In this document: positions 58,143-64,000 of the stretch, piece after piece | Layout: the number at the start of each line of letters is the position of its first letter | Position numbering within the stretch: the stretch's first letter is position 1 | From: Porites lobata | Taxonomy: Eukaryota; Cnidaria; Anthozoa; Scleractinia; Poritidae | Direction of reading: 5' to 3' | Assembly: GCA_942486035.1 (NCBI GenBank) | Contig: CALNXK010000071.1 | Span: 836,001 to 900,000, forward strand | Length of the DNA: 64,000 bases | Notes under the pieces: generated by a model | The model's database searches: none | What the model saw: the letters and a program-made list of their open reading frames with translations, nothing else | What the model was told of the DNA's origin: nothing | Made by a program: the position numbers and the translations under genes

Positions 58143-60953
58143 TTAAAGATTGAGTCTAACTACTGGACGACGAATTCGTTGGGAGCGACGAACAGGTGCA
58201 GGTTCCACATTCCGTGCAGGTGTAAGTTCAGGTTGAGGTTCAGGTGGAGGTTCAGGCGCAGACGATGGTTCTGCATCAAGCGAAACACCCACAGATGTGT
58301 CAACTGGCAAGTTCTCTGCTTCCACGGGAATACATTCTGGTGCTGGCTGGGTCTCAACAACTTGGCCCTTCGGCGCAAGGTGCTTCGTGGCTACTGTTGT
58401 CTCCCTACCATCAGGATAACGCACATGCGCGTAGTGAGGGTTTGCTTGGAGTAGTTCCACCTCTTCCACCAGAGGGTCCATCTTGCTTGTGCGTACCTGA
58501 CGTTTCATGTACAGTGGCCCAGGTGTCGCTAGCCAGGTAGGAATGGAGGCGCCAGCGGACGATCGGCGTGAGAAACCAAAGAATCGCTCATGTGGAGTTT
58601 CATTGGTGGCAGTACACAAAAGAGAGCGGACGGAGTGTAGCACATCCGGAAGGACATCTTGCCAGTTCCTGAGAGGTAGGTTCTTGGATTTCAAACTCAT
58701 AGTAACTGCTTTCCATATCACACCATTGCATCTCTCCGCTTGACCATTTCCTTCTGGGTTGTAACTGGTAGTTCGACTTGAAGCCACCCCTTTCGAAGTC
58801 AGGAATTCGCGCAACTCTCTGCTCATAAATGAAGCTCCGCGGTCTGAATGGACATATGCTGGCATTCCAACAAGTGAGAACAGCGATGTAAGGCACTTAA
58901 TAACTGTGTTCGTAGACACATCAGGGCATGGGAAAACAAACGGGAACCTGGAGTACTCATCCACAACCATAAGGAAGTACTTGTTTCCGTTATTAGTGGG
59001 AAGGGGGCCTTTGAAATCGATGTTGATTCTCTCGAATGGCTGAGTGGCTTTGATAAGGGGAACCTTCTCTGGGCGATGGAACTGAGGTCTGCATTCACAG
59101 CATACAGGGCACCGGCTTGTCATCTTCTTAATCTCCTCAAGGGAGTAAGGTAAGTTCTTGGTTCTCACGAAGTGATTTAGTCTGGTGATGCCTGGATGGC
59201 AGAGAACCTCATGAAGCTTGAAGAGGGAATCTTCAGTGGCCATGGCACACATAGCCCTGGATAGTGTATCTGCTGGGACATTATCTCTACCTGGCCGATA
59301 GACGATATCAAAGCTGAAGCAGGAGAGTTCCAGTCTCCAACGCAGGAATTTCTCGTTCTTTATCTTCCCTCGGTGTTGCTTGTCGAACATGTAAGACACT
59401 GATTTCTGGTCAGTTTTCAGGATGAAGTGCCTTCCAGCAAGGAAATGTCTCCAATGCCTCACCGCTTCTATTATGGCCTGGGCCTCCTTCTCTATGGATG
59501 CATGCTTCAGTTCACTGCCTTGAAGAGTTCGTGAGAAGAAGGCAACAGGTTTTCCATTCTGGTTAAGAGTGGCCGCTAATGCTACCTCGGAAGCATCGGT
59601 TTCAACCTCAAAGGGAATAGTCTCGTCAATAGCAGTGACAACAGCGTCTTCTATCGTCTTCTTGAGGCTCTCGAATGCTTCAACAGCTGGTGGGGGCAAA
59701 GGGAATGTCTTGCAAGAGGCAATTGGCTTGATTCGATCCGAGAACTTTGGGATCCATTGTGAATAATAGGAGAATAATCCGAGACACCTGCTCATGGACC
59801 TTAGGGGTCGTAAACGATCAGGATCTGGCCGTATGGTACCCTCTTCGATGATGTATCCAAAGATGGGAAGGCAGCGGGTTGAGAAAATACACTTTTCAGT
59901 GTTATAACAGAGGTTCTTGCGTTTAGCAGCTTCAAGGAACTGTTTCAAGTTAGCGTCATGATCCTCTTGGTCCTTGCCGCAAATAGTAACGTTGTCAAGG
60001 TAGGGGAAGTTCGCCTCAAGACCATTCTCATCTACAAACTTCATCATCTCTCTCTGAAAACAGGCTACCCCATTGGTGACCCCGAAGGGCAGGCGAGTGA
60101 ACTGATAGAGGTTGCCTCGAGCTTCAAAGGCTGTGTAAGGCTTGTCTTCTTCCTTGAGCGGCACTTGATGATACGCACTTCGAAGATCAATGGTGCTGAA
60201 GACTCTGTACTGGGCGATCTTGTTGACCATGTCGGTTATTCTGGGCAATGGGAAAGCATCTAGAAGTGTGAATCGGTTAATTGTTTGCGAGTAGTCAATT
60301 GCTAGCCTCTTCCTGTGATTTTCATCCTTAGTCACAACGACCTGAGCACGCCATGGTGAAAGGCTCGGCTGTATGATGCCTTCTTTGAGTAGTCGTTTCA
60401 CTTCTTCATCAATAAAGGCGGAATCCTCCCGACTATATCTTCGAGACTTCGAGGCAATTGGATGGCAGTTTGACGCCAGATTCGCAAACGGCTCAGGTGG
60501 ATCTATATTCAACATACTAAAACCACAGATGGCCAAAGGTGGTTCGGAGCCCCCGTAATGGAAAGTGACACTCGAATGCTGGGATTGGAAATCAAGACCA
60601 AGGATTAGGTCAGCACAAAGTCCAGGCAAGACGGAAAGACAGTAACCTGCATATTCACGTCCTTGGTAGGTGAGGTTAGCGGTACACGTACCAGTGATAC
60701 TGACTGTACTAGACACTGAGGTAGCCATGGATACTGTACCAGATGAAGGATGAATGGTGAGAGCGGCCTTCTCCACCAACCTTGGATGAATAAAACTTTC
60801 AGTGCTACCACTGTCAAATAGGGCTTTGACTTCCAAACCTGTTGTGGCTACAACAGTAGCCACGAAGCACCTTGCGCCGAAGGGCCAAGTTGTTGAGACC
60901 CAGCCAGCACCAGAATGTATTCCCGTGGAAGCAGAGAACCTGCCAGTTGACAT
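58143..60953 (-). pseudogene. Gypsy pol polyprotein frame (protease, RT, RNase H, integrase), defective
   Basis: The 936-codon frame is uninterrupted. Residues 1-34 are read antisense from the inverted 3' fragment and are not genuine pol. Then come an aspartic protease (DSGS at 47-50, ILGLDF at 117-122), reverse transcriptase (STIDLRSAYHQ with Asp256; LPFG at 288-291; YLDN at 318-321 where YxDD is expected), RNase H (ETDAS about 451-455, KTDQKS about 513-518), and integrase with H581, H586, C615, C618 zinc ligands and a DDE triad at about D646, D704, E740 (35 residues between the last two). The C-terminus is basic. Gag is missing, the native start is lost, and the second catalytic Asp of the polymerase is Asn, so I call it defective. 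Confidence 0.88.
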
Positions 60954-61291
60954 ATCTGTGGGTGTTTCGCTTGATGCAGAACCATCGTCTGCGCCTGAAC
61001 CTCCACCTGAACCTCAACCTGAACTTACACCTGCACGGAATGTGGAACCTGCACCTGTTCGTGGCTCCCAACGAATTCGTCGTCCAGTAGTTAGACTCAA
61101 TCTTTAAGGACAGGGTGAATGTGGTAAATGACATTGCGAACTGAGCTATGAACTAGGAACATTCGAACTGCGAGTTTCGTGATAATTCGTGTAGTGTATA
61201 TGTAGTGAGATTTGTCCTTATATAAGAGCCTGCAATCCTCGTGGTTGTAGTTTTACCGCCATGTTGCATGGAATGAGATTTGGTGATTAAA
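60852..61291 (+). repeat. Inverted copy of the Gypsy 3' end (pol C-terminus + partial LTR)
   Basis: The plus strand reads ATKHLAPKGQVVETQPAPEC and onwards to RRPVVRLNL, a stop, the purine stretch AAGGACAGGG and then TGTGGTAAATGACATTGCG, the LTR start at 61120. It matches the complement of 58400-57955. The LTR piece stops after 172 bp at GGTGATTAAA and abuts the 5' LTR. The inner junction lies in a 16-bp palindrome, GGCTACAACAGTAGCC (60846-60861). Confidence 0.88.
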
Positions 61292-61292
61292 T

Positions 61293-61504
61293 TGTAGTGA
61301 ACTAAGGAAGACGTTTGCCGGAAAAATCAGGCTTTAATCACCAAATCTCATTCCATGCAACATGGCGGTAAAACTACAACCACGAGGATTGCAGGCTCTT
61401 ATATAAGGACAAATCTCACTACATATACACTACCCGAATTATCACAAAACTCGCAGTTCCAATGTTCCTAGTTCATAGCTCAGTTCGCAATGTCATTTAC
61501 CACA
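61293..61504 (-). repeat. 5' LTR of the Gypsy element
   Basis: 212 bp, near-identical to 57919-58130, bounded outside by the CGGAT duplication. Confidence 0.88.
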
Positions 61505-61509
61505 CGGAT

Positions 61510-64000
61510 CATCCAAAAAAAAAAAAAATGCGCTAGTTTCATCAGCGGTGCAGGCGAGTCCACCTTTTCCTCATAGCTTTCGTGCCAAGTCTTCTTGCAG
61601 TGATTATGTCCTTGCCATGGCTAACTTGAACTTATATTTGTTTCTAAAAAAGTGTGATTTCTCTGTTGTTATTTGCCCATTGACTATTAACACTAACGAA
61701 GACCTGCATGAGAGCAAGGAAATTATATATTCCTACTTTTATCCCAATAATTTAAAGATATATCCGATAAGCAGGGCGCCCTGCCAAATGATGTTGGCAC
61801 TGGTTCTTACCGAGGTGACTTTAAAGACACGCCAAAAAAAAAAAAAGAAAACTCAAAAACTTTGCCGCGAAAGCTATACCTCGGTTGTTCCCTGCTAGTA
61901 GAGTTATCTCACGGTGAGAAAACAATGAGAGGAAGGTGAAATCAGTTTCCACCACAAATCTGGTCGGTGGGTTCACGAGAGCGTGAGGGAATTCGTCTTG
62001 GACCAGTAGAGGTTTCTCTCCTTCCTTTCCGGCTTCTTTGCTCACGGTGAGAGATCCTACTGACAGGGAACCTTGGATGCCTCTATACAGGATACTCAGA
62101 AACGTCCTTTTTAATTTTTTTTTTCGTTCTCAGAATAGCAAGAAAGGCTGTTTTAATATGTTGCATCAAAAGTTATAACGTCGTTCATCCTTGCTGCAAT
62201 ATTTAACACTAAAGTCTGCATAACTCATTTAATGTTGGCATTTCAATCCAGTTGCTGGAAACGCTCGAGGCTTGCCGTAACTCGTAACTCAGTTAAAAAG
62301 CAAGTAGTCTATTTTCTGTCAAAATGTTCCAAAAAGACCCAAAAGCAAGGGCAACTGAGATGTCTGAAAGTATATGCCTTGCATACACTTGATTCTTCTT
62401 CTAAGTGTTCCTGTTACTCTTCCAGTTGGCTTATAGCCAGCCTCAGTCTTGACCCTTCAAAACGTATCAGTATTCTGCAACTAAGAAAAGTTCTTTTGTT
62501 TCTTTGTGGATAAAAATAGGTTCTTGTGCCTTTTTTGGACCTGCAGGTTCAGACCTTTCTATTTGTGGTTTTGTGTTTGTTTCTGAATTAATTTCCATCG
62601 CTATTGTTGAATTTGTTTATGTGACAAACGAAACATTTGTTTGAATAAGACAGTTTTAAGTCAACTGAATAATAATCGAGTCTACGTGGCCGAAATATTA
62701 TCCGATTATTAGTCTCGTCTAGAATCTCGTACAGAACTTCCGGCTCCCGCATTTTCTAGCGACGACGAAGCGCTGTGTGTAGTGCTTCCGGGATAATATA
62801 AGAAACCGAGAGGTCATAGTTTTGACTCCTGCTGCTGCGAGAACTTAAACTAACATCCTTTTCACTGCCTTAAAACATCCGATTCACAATTTGATGGCAG
62901 TTTTCAAAATGAGCACCAGATTCAAGCCTTGAAAGTGATATAATCTAAGAGCGCCATAATTTTTTAAGGTTCAGGGGGTTCATTTCTGAGTTTCTAGAGA
63001 TATTTTGCGGTTGCGTGGGCAGCTTTGTTGAAAAATAACAATATAAGTACCGAAGTTTCTGATATATTATAAGTATGGACCTTAACATAGCTGAAATTTC
63101 CCGCCCAGAGGTCATGAAAATGCTTTTTTAGCACTTTTTCTCCCAAAAGGAATCCATTTTCACGGTACACCTCCTTTTTTCAACTAAACTTCACCTCCCT
63201 CACTGATCCAACCAACCAATCGCCTTATGAAAACCACGCTGTTTTGTTATGACCTGCGATATTGTGTTTACGTTTGTTGTCTTGTCTTAACTAGTCTGCA
63301 CCTATATCTGCCATTTTCCTGATTGTTTAGCTTTCAGTTCGACTTTCATGTGAAAAACAGGCATTAAGTTACATTCTTAGACTTCAGAAAGGTCTAATCT
63401 GGCTCCCAATATTGAATTTCACTCCCAGTTTAAAGTTCTTGCGTACAGGACTTTCAGGACTTTGACCATCTCAAAGATGGCACAAATGTGTTGCTTTTCG
63501 TAGGCTCAACCTAATACTCAAAGCGCAAATATTTCCGCAAGCATTACTGTTCCGTCCTTTCCGTCAATTTCGCTGTTTGGAACAAGCCTGAAAGGTAATA
63601 ATTCTTAAAAGTTTCGCGTCCACCATTGTAAAGTAAGCGGAGCTGGCAAGCTTTGAAGTCATTTTCGGGGAATGTTAAGTGAAAATAACCTCCCACATAA
63701 TGGATATAAGTAGTTTCTTACAAATCGATTTTGAGATAAATATTAGCGATAAAAAATCACGACGTTTCGACCTCTCCGAGGTCATTTTAAAGTGTATAAA
63801 AGTTCTCTAAATTAGCATAAATAAGTTAAAAACAAGTTATAATAGATAAAAATGTGGTGAACGCTAAAATGTGATAAAATATGTAAAAATGTAAAAAGTG
63901 CTAAAAATATTTATAAAGTCAAAAACCAATGGAAATAAAACAATGTTAACAAGAACTACTCTAAACAAATAATTTGGCGCGAATTGAATCGCACTGTTTG
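61510..64000. other. Terminal intergenic region
   Basis: No gene is recognised; frames at 61548-62513 show no protein-family features. The word GACGTTTCGACCTCTCCGAG at 63761-63780 on the minus strand reads ACCTCGGAGAGGTCGAAACGTC, resembling part of the hammerhead motif found in Penelope-like elements, but the core is incomplete. Confidence 0.4.

Larger units (their letters stand above)
57919..61504 (-). mobile_element. Ty3/Gypsy LTR retrotransposon with inverted 3' end in place of gag
   Basis: In the minus-strand sense the order is: 5' LTR (61504-61293), an inverted copy of the element's own 3' terminus (61291 to about 60852, holding 172 bp of LTR plus the last ~90 codons of pol in reverse), the pol frame (about 60851-58143), a short purine-rich stretch, and the 3' LTR (58130-57919). 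Both LTRs are 212 bp, start TGTGG and end TACA, and are nearly identical. CGGAT lies directly outside both (57914-57918, 61505-61509), a 5-bp target duplication. Gag, the zinc knuckle and a normal primer-binding site are absent: only one base separates the 5' LTR from the inverted LTR piece. Confidence 0.9.

Noticed and set aside
58116..58454. Plus-strand 112-aa and 98-aa frames over the Gypsy 3' end
   Set aside because: Antisense of the repetitive pol C-terminus; the same bases appear inverted at 60814-61134.

Overview
The window looks like nuclear DNA of an anthozoan cnidarian, most likely a stony coral. Its genes are intron-rich, with vertebrate-like exon phases. One pair encodes secreted PAN/Apple plus fibrinogen-like proteins of a type common in corals and anemones. 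The AT-rich DNA between genes is crowded with small inverted-repeat elements, tRNA-derived SINEs and a Ty3/Gypsy element, and TTAGGG-like motifs fit an animal telomere repeat. The species is inference; gene identities come from spliced translations made by eye, in which every exon phase closes.

Layout. 1-691: unannotated, with degenerate TTAGGG-like patches. 692-12985 and 14068-26407: two direct copies of a 12-13 kb segment. Each copy carries, on the minus strand, one intact four-exon gene for a secreted PAN + fibrinogen-like protein (347 and 350 aa) and, upstream of it, a frameshifted C-type lectin remnant. The copies differ by clean presence/absence insertions: a 1.6 kb foldback element with TTAA target duplication only in copy A, and a 1.1 kb inverted-repeat element only in copy B, nested in an older element.

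26408-40629: a complete 16-exon NPRL3 gene (GATOR1 subunit, 536 aa, plus strand), with several mobile elements in its introns. 40630-44658: intergenic. 44659-50872: a complete 8-exon ZNF207/BuGZ gene (481 aa, minus strand). 51110-54750: a complete 6-exon CENPX/MHF2 gene (78 aa, plus strand). The last two start head to head about 240 bp apart, which suggests a shared promoter for two chromosome-segregation genes.

54751-64000: repeats. The main one is a Ty3/Gypsy element (57919-61504) with two 212 bp LTRs and a CGGAT target duplication. Its gag and leader region has been replaced by an inverted copy of its own 3' end. Two LTRs and one target duplication flank the whole, so the rearrangement probably arose before integration.
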